A DNA stretch of 64,000 bases from Natrarchaeobius chitinivorans (GTDB taxonomy: Archaea; Halobacteriota; Halobacteria; Halobacteriales; Natrialbaceae): the NCBI RefSeq assembly GCF_003841505.1, contig NZ_REGA01000013.1, positions 1 to 64,000 on the forward strand, given 5' to 3'. Made by a program: the position numbers and the translations under genes. The notes beneath the pieces are model-generated. The model was not told the DNA's origin and made no database searches. It was given only the letters and a program-made list of their open reading frames with translations. Shown here one piece after another: positions 44,661 to 54,037 of this stretch. Numbering within the stretch: position 1 is the first letter of the stretch; each line of letters opens with the position of its first letter.

Positions 44661-46652
44661 ATGAAACGAACACGTCGAAACGTTTTGAGTAACGCGACGA
44701 GACTGTCCGCACTGCTTGCCGGAATCGGTGCAAGCGGTGCAGCAGCGGCCCAGGAGTACCCCGAATGGGACCCCGACACGGCGTATACGGGGGGTGACCG
44801 GGTCGTCTACGACGGCTCTGTTTGGGAAGCCCAGTGGTGGACCCAAGGGGACGAACCGAGTGAGGACTCGAGCGTCTGGGAGCTGGTCGAGGACGGCAAC
44901 GGAGGGAACGACGACGAAAACGGCGACGTCGACTACCCCGCGTGGGATCCCGACGTCGTCTACACCGGCGGCGACCGCGTCGTCTACGACGGCTACGTCT
45001 GGGAGGCCAACTACTGGACCCAGGGAGACGAGCCCGGCGAAAGCGAGTGGGGCCCCTGGGAGGAGATCGAAGAGCACGACGACGATGATGATGACGAGGA
45101 CGAGGACGAACTGACTGCACGATTTACCGTCAGCAACCAGTTCCCGGATCCCGGCGACGAGATCGAGTTCGACGCCTCCGACTCCGAAGGCGAGATCGAG
45201 TCCTACGAGTGGGAGTTCGGCGACGGAACCGAAGCCAGCGGTGAGGTCGTCACACACTCGTTCGACGAGGGTCAGTACGACGTGACGCTGACCGTCGAGA
45301 ACGCCGACGGCGAGACCGACACCGATTCGATCAGGATCACGGCGGGGCGTCCCTCGTCGGACGAAAAGCGCGTCGTCGCGTACTACCGCCAGTGGGCGCA
45401 GTACGATCGCGAATTCGTGCCGGCGGACATCCCGTACGACCAGGTCACGCACGTGCAGTACGCGTTCGCACGACCCGAGTCGGACGGATCGGTCAACCTC
45501 GTCGGCGACTCCCACGGCCAGCAGGCCTTCTGGGCGGAAGAGGACTGGCAGGGTGTCGAGGGCGGCACCTTCGCCGAACACGCCGCCGAGCACGACGACA
45601 CCAAGTTCGTCCTGTCGATCGGCGGCTGGGGCGACTCGCGGTACTTCTCCGATGCAGCGCTGACCCAGGAGAACCGGGAGCGCTTCGCCGAGGACTGTAT
45701 CGAGTGGATCGAACGGGGCAACTTAGACGGCATCGACATCGACTGGGAGTTCCCCGGCGGTGGCGGCTGTACGTCCGAAGACGCCGAAGAGCCCGCCAGC
45801 GTCTGTCCGAGCGATGGCAACATCGTCCGCGAGGGCGACCAGGAGCGCTTTACGCTGCTTTGTGAGACGGTTCGAGAGCGCCTGGACGAGCACGCACAGG
45901 AGGTCGGTCGCGACGAGCCCTACGAGCTCACCGCAGCCGTCTCGGCCAATCCCGACGTCGCCGAAGGAGTCGAGGATGGCAACGACGGACTCGAGCACGA
46001 GAAGCTCTCGGACCTGCTTGATTTCATTCTGGTGATGACGTTCGATTACGCTGGAGTGTGGTCCGAGACGACCCGTCATCACGCCCCGCTGCGGTCGAGC
46101 CCGGACGATCCGTTCGACGAGGCCGACACGTGGAACGCAGAGTACGCACTCCAGTACTGGGAGGAACAGGGCTGGGACCCAGACCAGCTCAACATGGCCG
46201 TCCCGTTCTACGGACGGAGCTGGGACGATGTCCAGCCGCCAGAGGGTGACTTCGGAACCGGCGAGAACGACGGCCTCTTCCAGGAGTACGAGGGTGAAGG
46301 AGCCGACGCCAGCATGGACGGCTCCTATCCGTCGCCTCCCGGCAGCCCCGGCTCCCAGCTTGGCGGTGTCTTCGAGTGGTTCGACCTCGAGGGCGACGGC
46401 CGCGGGGGGAGCAACTCCGTCAACCTGGACAGCTCCGATTGGGAGGTCCACTTCGACGAGGACGCGATCGCCGCGTGGGCCTGGAACGAAACCACCGGGG
46501 AGATGATCAGCTACGAGTCCGAGGAGTCGATGGCAGCCAAAATGAACTGGCTCCGTCAGTCGCCCTACGGCGGGACGATGCTGTGGGCCATCGGTGGAGA
46601 CACCTACGAAGGCGATCTCATCGGGGCCCTCTGGAACAACCTCAACGGCTGA
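44661..46652 (+). CDS. exported GH18 chitinase (CBM5/12 x2, PKD, GH18)
   Basis: The 663-residue enzyme starts with a Tat signal (MKRTRRNVL, cut near AAAQ at about 32). Two chitin-binding CBM5/12 repeats follow (about 33-75 and 94-135, WDP-x-x-x-YTGGDRVVYDG ... WWTQGDEP), then an Asp-rich linker, a PKD domain (about 150-230) and a GH18 barrel (about 238-663). The GH18 motif DGIDIDWE spans Asp356 to Glu363, and MTFDYAG is the later MxxD strand. It hydrolyses chitin outside the cell with retention through the acetamido group. The TGA stop begins a B-type repeat. Part of the N-terminal DNA is nearly identical to that of the gene at 56532. Confidence 0.93.
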   Translation: MKRTRRNVLSNATRLSALLAGIGASGAAAAQEYPEWDPDTAYTGGDRVVYDGSVWEAQWWTQGDEPSEDSSVWELVEDGNGGNDDENGDVDYPAWDPDVVYTGGDRVVYDGYVWEANYWTQGDEPGESEWGPWEEIEEHDDDDDDEDEDELTARFTVSNQFPDPGDEIEFDASDSEGEIESYEWEFGDGTEASGEVVTHSFDEGQYDVTLTVENADGETDTDSIRITAGRPSSDEKRVVAYYRQWAQYDREFVPADIPYDQVTHVQYAFARPESDGSVNLVGDSHGQQAFWAEEDWQGVEGGTFAEHAAEHDDTKFVLSIGGWGDSRYFSDAALTQENRERFAEDCIEWIERGNLDGIDIDWEFPGGGGCTSEDAEEPASVCPSDGNIVREGDQERFTLLCETVRERLDEHAQEVGRDEPYELTAAVSANPDVAEGVEDGNDGLEHEKLSDLLDFILVMTFDYAGVWSETTRHHAPLRSSPDDPFDEADTWNAEYALQYWEEQGWDPDQLNMAVPFYGRSWDDVQPPEGDFGTGENDGLFQEYEGEGADASMDGSYPSPPGSPGSQLGGVFEWFDLEGDGRGGSNSVNLDSSDWEVHFDEDAIAAWAWNETTGEMISYESEESMAAKMNWLRQSPYGGTMLWAIGGDTYEGDLIGALWNNLNG

Positions 46653-46733
46653 GACGGATTGCCGTCGGATGTATCGGGGCAACCCCAGACTGATCGCGGT
46701 TGCATCGATACTGACCGACAGCAGACCGGACGA
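46650..46733. repeat. B-type element starting on a chitinase stop codon
   Basis: TGAGACGGATTGCCGTCGG opens on the TGA of the upstream chitinase, and ATACTGACCGACAGCAGACC near the other end resembles the right end of the variants at 9384 and 22981. Confidence 0.5.
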
Positions 46734-46790
46734 CGCGTTCGAGGGCTGCCCCGGCGACTCTCGTGACGCGACGCATAGCACACGAACAAC

Positions 46791-46874
46791 TGATACGGTC
46801 TGCGATGACCGATTGCCGGTCGATCGCCCGCTGTCATGCGAACGGGCGGTACAGACTCATCGCAGTCCGTTTGA
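46791..46874. repeat. B-type palindromic element
   Basis: TGATACGGTCTGCGATGA is mirrored by TCATCGCAGTCCGTTTGA, and GATCGCCCGC by a GCGGGCGGT-like arm. It is a diverged relative of element B in the 320-bp gap between two chitinases. Confidence 0.5.
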
Positions 46875-46975
46875 AACGGACTGTGGTGCCGACTTCCCGG
46901 TACGACCGCAGACGGGTTGCGGTCGTGTGGGAACGACGGACAACGGTCCATGCGACGGACGACTGACGATACCCA

Positions 46976-48892
46976 ATGAAACGATCACGACGTGACATAC
47001 TGAACGACGCATCGAAGGTACCGATCCTGTTTGCCGGACTCAGTGCGAGTTCGGCGGCAGTAATGGCACAGGAGTATCCCGAGTGGGACCCTGACGAGGT
47101 GTACAACTCCGGCGACCGGGTCGTCTACGACGGTTCGGTCTGGGAAGCCCAGTGGTGGACACAGGGTGACGAACCCAGCACTGGTCCTGGTCCCTGGGAA
47201 CAGGTCGAGGACGGCAACGGAGAGAACGGTAACGAAAACGGCGACTACCCCGCGTGGGATCCCGACGTCGTCTACACCGGCGGCGACCGCGTCGTCCACG
47301 ACGGCTACGTCTGGGAGGCAAACTGGTGGACCCAGGGCGACGAGCCCGGGGAAAGTCAGTGGGGCCCCTGGGAGGAGGTCGGACCGGTCGACAACGATCC
47401 GGAACCCGAGCCCCCGGGACTGGAAGCCAACATCGACTCGAGTACGACCCGTATCGAAGTGGGTGAGGAAGTCGAACTCGACGGCTCCGGCTCCGAAGGC
47501 GACATCGAGTCCTACGAGTGGGACCTCGGCGATGGGACAGAGGCAAGCGGCGACGTCGTCACCCACACCTACGAAGAGACGGGCGAGTACACGGTCGAAC
47601 TGACCGTCACCGACGCGGACGGCGAGACCGACACCGCGTCTGTCGTCCTGGACGTCCTCGACGAGATCGAAGGGCCGGGCGATGACTTCAAAGTCGTCGG
47701 CTACTACCCCGGCTGGAAGGCCAACGAAGAGCAAGATTACTACCCGAGTGACATCCCCTTCGACAAGGTGACCGACGTCCTGTACGCGTTCATCGGGCTC
47801 GACGATCAGGGTAACGTCTTCCCACCCGAAGACGACGAGACCGAGTTCGACATCGACCGCCAGAGCCACGAGGAAAACCTGGAGGAGTTCGCCGGACTGG
47901 CCGACGACGTCGACTGTCGGTTCCACCTCTCGGTCGGCGGCTGGACGCTGTCGGATGACTTCCACATCATCGCTTCCGATCCGGATCTGCGCGAAACGTT
48001 CGCAGAGAACTGCGTCGAGTTGATGCGAGAGTACAACTTCGACGGCGTCGACATCGACTGGGAACACCCCGGTCCCGAGCAGGGACAGTGTCAGTGTGGC
48101 AACGACGACGACTACGAGACCCACGTCCTCTTGCTCGAGGAGCTTCGCGAGAAACTCGACGAGGCGGCCGACGAGGACGGACAGTACTACTACCTGTCAG
48201 TGGCAAACGGCGGCTCCGACTGGAACGCCGGCGGCATTCGCCACGATCAGGTCGGCGAGATCTGTGACTCGGTGTACGTCATGGCCTACGACTTCACCGG
48301 CGAGTGGATGGACACAATGGGTCTGAACGCGCCGCTTTACGGTCCCGACACCCACCCAACGGACGATCAGGACGTCTACCCGGACGGCGAACAGTACTGG
48401 GCCGAGTACTCCGTCGATACACTGTGGGCCGGTGATCACGGCGACGATGGCTACTGGCCCGGTCAGTGGGAGTACCCTGCTGCCGATCCCGCGGAGTACG
48501 ACGAACTCGTGCTTGGCATGCCGTTCTACGGACGCGGGTTCGAGGCCGGCTTCGGTGGACCCGAACTGGGCGCGCGGTTCAACAGCCTCCCGGAGGGGAC
48601 CTGGCATCACCTCCTCGCGGATGGCGAGGACGCGACCGGCGCGTTCGACTTCGGTGACATCGAAGAGAACCTGCGTGACGACGACGACTGGGAAGTCAAC
48701 CGCCACGAGATGGGTGAAGTGCCGTACCTCGTCAACGAGGACGAAGGGGTCCTCATCAGCTACGACGACGAGGACGCCATCGAGGCGAAAGTCGAGTTCG
48801 CCAAAGAACGCGGTATGCAGGGCGTGATGTTCTGGGAGCTGGCCCAGGACTGGAACGAGACGCTGCTCGACACGATCCTGCAGAACATCTGA
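46976..48892 (+). CDS. exported GH18 chitinase (CBM5/12 x2, PKD, GH18)
   Basis: The 638-residue enzyme has Tat signal MKRSRRDIL, two CBM5/12 repeats (about 35-75 and 85-127), a PKD domain (about 145-220) and GH18 from about 232 with FDGVDIDWEHPGP (Asp356 to Glu363) and VMAYDFTG. The barrel contains a cysteine-bearing insert (QCQCGNDDD), unusual for an exported halophile protein. It lacks an A+T-rich upstream tract and probably shares the transcript of the preceding chitinase. Its TGA stop starts a full B element. Confidence 0.93.
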   Translation: MKRSRRDILNDASKVPILFAGLSASSAAVMAQEYPEWDPDEVYNSGDRVVYDGSVWEAQWWTQGDEPSTGPGPWEQVEDGNGENGNENGDYPAWDPDVVYTGGDRVVHDGYVWEANWWTQGDEPGESQWGPWEEVGPVDNDPEPEPPGLEANIDSSTTRIEVGEEVELDGSGSEGDIESYEWDLGDGTEASGDVVTHTYEETGEYTVELTVTDADGETDTASVVLDVLDEIEGPGDDFKVVGYYPGWKANEEQDYYPSDIPFDKVTDVLYAFIGLDDQGNVFPPEDDETEFDIDRQSHEENLEEFAGLADDVDCRFHLSVGGWTLSDDFHIIASDPDLRETFAENCVELMREYNFDGVDIDWEHPGPEQGQCQCGNDDDYETHVLLLEELREKLDEAADEDGQYYYLSVANGGSDWNAGGIRHDQVGEICDSVYVMAYDFTGEWMDTMGLNAPLYGPDTHPTDDQDVYPDGEQYWAEYSVDTLWAGDHGDDGYWPGQWEYPAADPAEYDELVLGMPFYGRGFEAGFGGPELGARFNSLPEGTWHHLLADGEDATGAFDFGDIEENLRDDDDWEVNRHEMGEVPYLVNEDEGVLISYDDEDAIEAKVEFAKERGMQGVMFWELAQDWNETLLDTILQNI

Positions 48893-48975
48893 GACGGTTT
48901 GCTGTAAATCATAACCGGCGCACCCGCGATCCGGGCGACGGGTGCGCCGGTACACAGTTACAGTAATCCGTATCA
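48890..48975. repeat. palindromic element B, full copy, starting on a chitinase stop codon
   Basis: TGAGACGGTTTGCTGTAAAT at the left (TGA is the stop) pairs with ACAGTTACAGTAATCCGTAT. CCGGCGCACCCGC and GGGTGCGCCGG form the inner stem. Confidence 0.75.
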
Positions 48976-49185
48976 ATCCCGACCACTGTGGTGGACCGAG
49001 AGGCACATCCGTCGCGGACGGGTACGGGTCAGCATACCCGACGCGATTTCGGAACTCACCAGTAGTGAACCGTTTCCGAAGGAAATAGCGAGTATACTCG
49101 ACACCGAGAACGACTCGAGACACGCTCCGGGAACGGTCGGATTCCCGTGGGAGCCCCCTTTCATAACGACACACAACACGTAATC

Positions 49186-50871
49186 ATGAAACGAACGCGA
49201 CGCAACGTACTCGGTACAGCATCGACAGTTACAGCACTCCTGTTCGGCGCGAGCGTGAGCAGCGCCGAACAGGAGCACCCCGAGTGGGACCCCGACGACG
49301 TGTACACCTCGGGCGACCGGGTCGTCTACGACGGCTCGGTCTGGGAAGCCCAGTGGTGGACACAGGGCGAGGAGCCTGAGACGGGTCCCGGTCCCTGGGA
49401 ACAGGTCGACGAAGACGACGGAAACGGCAACGACGACGACGGCGAGAACGACGACGGCGACTACCCAGCGTGGGATCCGGACGCGGTCTACACCGGAGGC
49501 GACCGCGTCGTCCACGACGGCTCCGTCTGGGAGGCAAACTGGTGGACTCAGGGCGACGAACCCGGGGAAAGCCAGTGGGGCCCGTGGGAGGAGATAGAGG
49601 AACACGATCCCGGCCTGGAAGCCGCGATCGACGTCAGGCCCGGCCGTCCCGATCCCGGCGAAGAACTCACCGTCGACGGCTCCGGGTCCAGCGGTGAAAT
49701 CGATCGCTACGAGTGGGATCTCGGCGACGGTACCGAAGCCGACGGAGAAATCGTCACGCACAGCTACGACGAGGAGGGCGAGTACACGATCGAACTAACC
49801 CTCGTTGGTGCGGACGGCGACCGGGATAGCACCGAGACCATCCTCACGGTCGCCGACGGGGACGACGGGGGCTGGCCGGGCGAAGACCACCCCGTTATGG
49901 CCTACGAGTTCAGCGGTCCTGCACCCGCCGAGAAGGTCACCCACGTCATCCAGACGTTCGGCGACGTCGCCGCCGACGGATCGGTCTCCGTCCCGTGGGA
50001 CGTCGGCGGCGTCGACGGCGCTGTGACGCTGTTGTCGATCGGCGGCTGGGGGAACTCGGATGGGTTCCCACAGACCGCCGCCGACGCCGAGAGTCGCGAA
50101 CGGTTCGCGAGCGACTGTGTCGACCTCATGCGCGAACACGACATCGACGGGATCGACATCGACTGGGAGTATCCCGGACCGTTCGGTCCCGACGGCCTCG
50201 TCTCCTACGACGACGACCCCGAGAACTTCACGGCGCTATTGAGCGAGTGTCGCCAGCAGTTCGACGAGGCTGCCACGGAAGACGACACGGAGTACTACCT
50301 CACGGCGGCGCTGTCGGCCCACGAAGAGCACCTCGAGATCCTCGAGCACGAAGAGCTGGCCGACGTGCTCGACTTCGCGAAGATGATGACCTACGATATG
50401 CACTCGCCCGGACTGGAGTGGGTCGAGTACACCAATCACAACGCGCCGCTTTACTCGAATCCGGAGTCGCCGACCGACAAGTCGGTCCACGACACGATGA
50501 CGTACATGCAAGAGCAGGGCTGGCCGGAACACAAACTCGTCCTCGGGCTCGCCTTTTACGGACGGGAGTATTCCGGCGTCGAAAGCGCCGAGAACGACGG
50601 CCTGTTTCAGCCGTTCTCGAGTGCGGGTGCGGTCCCGTCCTATCCGGAGATCCAGGACGGGTTCGACGACTACGATCGACTGTGGGACGACGAAGCCAAG
50701 GTGCCGTGGCGTTTCGACGGGGAGAACCTGCTCGGCTACGACGACGAGGAGTCGATCGCCATCAAAGCGGAGTATGCGTCCGAACACGGGTATCCACTGA
50801 TGTACTGGGCGTCGGGCCACGATCCGAACGAAACGCTGGTTGATGCGGTGAACGATGCGCTCGACAAGTAG
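49186..50871 (+). CDS. exported GH18 chitinase (CBM5/12 x2, PKD, short GH18)
   Basis: The 561-residue enzyme has Tat signal MKRTRRNVL, CBM5/12 repeats (about 27-65 and 88-130), PKD (about 140-215) and a compact GH18 barrel from about 230 with DGIDIDWEYPG (Asp321 to Glu328), LLSIGGWGNS and MMTYDMHS. The barrel lacks the first strand insertions of its neighbours. An in-frame GTG at 49147 would add 13 residues before the signal and is not favoured. Confidence 0.92.
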   Translation: MKRTRRNVLGTASTVTALLFGASVSSAEQEHPEWDPDDVYTSGDRVVYDGSVWEAQWWTQGEEPETGPGPWEQVDEDDGNGNDDDGENDDGDYPAWDPDAVYTGGDRVVHDGSVWEANWWTQGDEPGESQWGPWEEIEEHDPGLEAAIDVRPGRPDPGEELTVDGSGSSGEIDRYEWDLGDGTEADGEIVTHSYDEEGEYTIELTLVGADGDRDSTETILTVADGDDGGWPGEDHPVMAYEFSGPAPAEKVTHVIQTFGDVAADGSVSVPWDVGGVDGAVTLLSIGGWGNSDGFPQTAADAESRERFASDCVDLMREHDIDGIDIDWEYPGPFGPDGLVSYDDDPENFTALLSECRQQFDEAATEDDTEYYLTAALSAHEEHLEILEHEELADVLDFAKMMTYDMHSPGLEWVEYTNHNAPLYSNPESPTDKSVHDTMTYMQEQGWPEHKLVLGLAFYGREYSGVESAENDGLFQPFSSAGAVPSYPEIQDGFDDYDRLWDDEAKVPWRFDGENLLGYDDEESIAIKAEYASEHGYPLMYWASGHDPNETLVDAVNDALDK

Positions 50872-51332
50872 CCCGCCAGGTCCGGTGACGTAGCGTTCGA
50901 GAGAAGTCGCCGATCCTCGGCCGACGTCGGTCGTTCGATGCCCGTGGGATCGGTGTCTAAACGGCTTCGGTAATCCGCCTCGAGGGAGCCGGGTGTCCAC
51001 GATCGCGACGGGAGGTCCGACAGCGACTGCTGGAACACCGCGACCGAGATCAGCAGGCGAGTGATTAATAGTATTATATCTACCATAATCATTTTATCAA
51101 TCAAGGTGTAAAATGTGTCCGTGCTTGGGTGACACTCGCCACCGATACGACTGGACAACAGCCGATTGTCGGGACCCGTCCGAACCGATCCGCGAAATTC
51201 GGGCTCGAGTCGGCGGCGGTGACGCCGATTTCGGACGGGATAGCGTCGTCCTGTAGGGATGTTGATACTCCGAGCGCACGATCGTTCGCGACAGACGAGA
51301 GAGAACACGTCCGAATACGAGGACTCACAACC
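50872..51332. other. intergenic region with an A+T-rich tract
   Basis: No gene is supported. An A+T-rich tract at about 51060-51118 (including GATTAATAGTATTATATC) lies 215-270 bp before the dead chitinase. Confidence 0.5.
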
Positions 51333-51893
51333 ATGAAACGCACACGTCGAACGGTACTGCACAACGCGTCGAAACTCACCCTCGCTGTCGGCGGTCTCGG
51401 AATCGCCGGGCCGGCCGGGGCACAGGAGTATCCCGAGTGAGACCCTGGCGAGGTGTACAACTCCGGCGATCGGGTCGCCCTCGACGGCTCCGTCTGGGAG
51501 GCAAACTGGTGGACCCAGGGCGACGAGCCGGGCTCGAGCGACTGGGGTCCCTGGCAGGAAGTCGAAGCGGACGATCCCGATCCGGAGCCACCCGACGGAC
51601 CGACCGCGGCCTTCGACGTCAGCGACGACAGTCCGGCTCCCGGCGAAGACGTCGAGTTCGACGCCTCGACCGCCGAGGGTGAGATCGACTCCTACGAGTG
51701 GGACCTCGGCGACGGCACCGAACTCGAGGGCGAAATCGTCACGCACAGCTACGACGACGATGGAGAGTACGAGGTCGAACTCCGATCACCGACCCGGCCG
51801 GAACGACTCCGGTCGGGTGATCGACGAGAATGGTCCCTCGAGCAGGCACGGGATTCGCTCGTAGTGTACGATCGTCGAACGGAGAACGTGTAA
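51333..51893 (+). pseudogene. dead chitinase: Tat signal, CBM5/12 and PKD, with a nonsense codon and no GH18 domain
   Basis: From ATG 51333 the frame reads MKRTRRTVLHNASKLTL and reaches QEYPE. The conserved Trp36 codon is then TGA (51438-51440). The same frame continues with DPGEVYNSGDRVALDG and WEANWWTQGDEP, then a PKD (YEWDLGDGTELEGEIVTHSY) up to a stop at 51893. The catalytic domain is absent, replaced by about 30 unrelated residues. It is either decaying or a store of modules for recombination. If translated from the GTG at 51453 it would lack an export signal. Confidence 0.8.
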
Positions 51894-52014
51894 ATATACA
51901 ACAATTTTATTCTAGATGTGTTTATTGAGAGGATAAAATTTTATAGTCGATGAAATTGATAATTATGTGTATCGGTTCCCGACGCGTCCGTCGGGGACCG
52001 CCAGATCGCCACCT
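51894..52014. promoter_or_regulatory. A+T-rich upstream tract of the unusual barrel gene
   Basis: About 70 bases (51895-51967) are nearly pure A/T with ATTTTATT and AAATTTTATAG stretches, in sharp contrast to the surroundings. A TATA-like element must lie inside, but its exact position cannot be fixed. Confidence 0.5.
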
Positions 52015-53928
52015 ATGAGACAGACACGCCGCGATATCCTGATGCGAGCATCGCTGGCCTCGGTCGGCACCCTCGGGGTTGCAGCCACCTCGTCGGTCAC
52101 GGCGACGGAGGGGGAGACTTCGGCGACGGACGTCGATCCCGACTACTCCGTCTTTAACGACCGAGGTCTCTGGGACTGGGTCCCGTACACGATTATCACC
52201 GACGGTGAGACGGTGATGGACGGCTACGACGGTCGGTGGGAACTGTTCTTCGATAAAGCCGACGCCCATTCGATCGGGACGTTCTACCCACACTACTCGG
52301 ATCCGACCGCCGACGAACCCCTGGAAGAACCAGTCCGGGCGGCACCCGACGAGGACGTCGAGCGATTTCTTCGGGCCTGCCACGACCAGAACATCCAGGT
52401 CGAACCGCTCATCGGCGGCGGCGTCGCCGGCTGGGTCGCCTCGGAGGCCTGGCCCCAGGCGGAGTCGATCCTCGAGTGGAACAGCAACCACCCGCCGGAG
52501 GAACGCTTCGACGGTATCCACATCAACGTCGAGAACGGGGACCGCTACGACGTCAAACCCGAGATACTCGATCGACTCGACGACGCCCCCGACGATCTGA
52601 TCGTCTCCATGTCACAGGATCCGCTGTGGGCCAGAAACACCGATAATGATCGTGTGCGCGAAGTGATGGAACACCGGAATCTCGATTACTACTGCACGAT
52701 GGTCTACGATCTCGACATGGACCACTTCTGGCCCAACCTGGGGCGGGTCACCCAGCCCTACGACACCCCGTTCGCGCTGGGCCAGGGGATCAACGAGCAC
52801 GGCCATCCCAACCGAAACTGGGGCGACGCGGATGCGCTCTACGGCTGGGTCGAGGAGAACTGGATCGAAGAGGGTCCGCCAACCGACTACCAGTACATCG
52901 ACGAAGGCACCGGCCAGAAGTACCTGGGGCTGTCGATCCACTCCTTCTGGGGGCTGATCGACGCGCCAGAGGTCGGCGACGAGACGAACATCGGCGAACC
53001 GAGCCGCGAGTACCGGACGGATCCAGCGCCGGGTTCCGGCCCCGACCCCGATCCCGATCCGGACCCCGTGGCGGTGATCACGGCGAGCGACGACGCTGTC
53101 GCACCCGAGGAGACGGTAACCCTCGACGGCGGCGACTCCTCAGCACCCGAAGGAGAGATCGTCGCCTACGAGTGGGACCTCGACGACGGCAGCGAAGCGA
53201 GCGGCGAGACCGTCGAACACGCCTACGACGACGAGGGCGAGTACGTCGTGGAGTTGACAGTGACCGACGATCGCGGCGAAACCGACGCGACGGCGACCAC
53301 TATCGCGGTCGAGGAGCCCGACGAGGACGAGCCAGTCGCCGCCTTCGACGTCGACCCGACCGAACCCGTCGCCGGCGAGGAGGTAACGTTCGACGCCACA
53401 GACTCACACGCGCCGGCGGGCGAGATCGTCGAGTACCTCTGGGACTACGACCTCCAGCCCGGGCTCGAGGAGCGCGGTGAGACCTTCACCCACGTCTACG
53501 AATCAGCCGGCGGCTACGACGTCCGGCTCGTGGTCGTCGACGACGAGGGCCGCGAAGGCGAGACGATTCGGACGGTCACCGTCGCCGAGGACGACGAATC
53601 CGACCCGGACTACCCCGAATGGGAGCCGGATGCGGTCTATCAGGGCGGTGATCGAGTCGTTCACGACGGCACGATCTGGGAAGCTCGGTGGTGGACCCAG
53701 GGCCAAGAGCCCGCTCGCGACGCTGGGCCGTGGGAGCCAGTTCGGGACGTCGACGACGATCCCGATCCTGACCCTGACCCCGACCCCGATTACCCCGCGT
53801 GGGATTCCGATTCCACCTACACGGGCGGTGACCGGGTGACTCACGACGGAACGGCCTGGGAAGCCCAGTGGTGGACCCAGGGAGACGAACCGGGTACGAC
53901 CCAGTGGGGTCCTTGGGAGGAAGTCTGA
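52015..53928 (+). CDS. exported TIM-barrel protein with PKD x2 and C-terminal CBM5/12 x2; distant GH18/GH85-like enzyme
   Basis: The 637-residue protein has a Tat signal (MRQTRRDILMRASLASVG). The module order is inverted relative to the chitinases: barrel first (about 42-330), then two PKD domains (about 345-430 and 440-525), and two CBM5/12 repeats (about 535-637) with Asp-Pro linkers. Barrel strands resemble GH18: EPLIGGGVAGW for the SxGG strand, FDGIHINVE (Asp166, His169, Asn171, Glu173) for DGIDIDWE, and CTMVYDLD (229-232) for MxYD. The Asp that assists catalysis in GH18 is Asn here, leaving an Asn-x-Glu pair as in GH85. No assigned family is recognised with certainty. It probably acts on N-acetylated glycans bound to chitin (inference). 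Confidence 0.8.
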   Translation: MRQTRRDILMRASLASVGTLGVAATSSVTATEGETSATDVDPDYSVFNDRGLWDWVPYTIITDGETVMDGYDGRWELFFDKADAHSIGTFYPHYSDPTADEPLEEPVRAAPDEDVERFLRACHDQNIQVEPLIGGGVAGWVASEAWPQAESILEWNSNHPPEERFDGIHINVENGDRYDVKPEILDRLDDAPDDLIVSMSQDPLWARNTDNDRVREVMEHRNLDYYCTMVYDLDMDHFWPNLGRVTQPYDTPFALGQGINEHGHPNRNWGDADALYGWVEENWIEEGPPTDYQYIDEGTGQKYLGLSIHSFWGLIDAPEVGDETNIGEPSREYRTDPAPGSGPDPDPDPDPVAVITASDDAVAPEETVTLDGGDSSAPEGEIVAYEWDLDDGSEASGETVEHAYDDEGEYVVELTVTDDRGETDATATTIAVEEPDEDEPVAAFDVDPTEPVAGEEVTFDATDSHAPAGEIVEYLWDYDLQPGLEERGETFTHVYESAGGYDVRLVVVDDEGREGETIRTVTVAEDDESDPDYPEWEPDAVYQGGDRVVHDGTIWEARWWTQGQEPARDAGPWEPVRDVDDDPDPDPDPDPDYPAWDSDSTYTGGDRVTHDGTAWEAQWWTQGDEPGTTQWGPWEEV

Positions 53929-54037
53929 TCGCCGTGATCTTCCTCGAGACCGACGGCCGGACCGTCGAGCAACCCGCGAGACGATCGCACGCGAACTACT
54001 ACCGACCCGTCAGAACACCGGGCGAATCTACGAACTC

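Noticed and set aside
20557-48975. Element B as a CRISPR or riboswitch
   Set aside because: The copies are scattered singly, are palindromic and lie at gene 3' ends, with no regular spacers and no conserved upstream placement.
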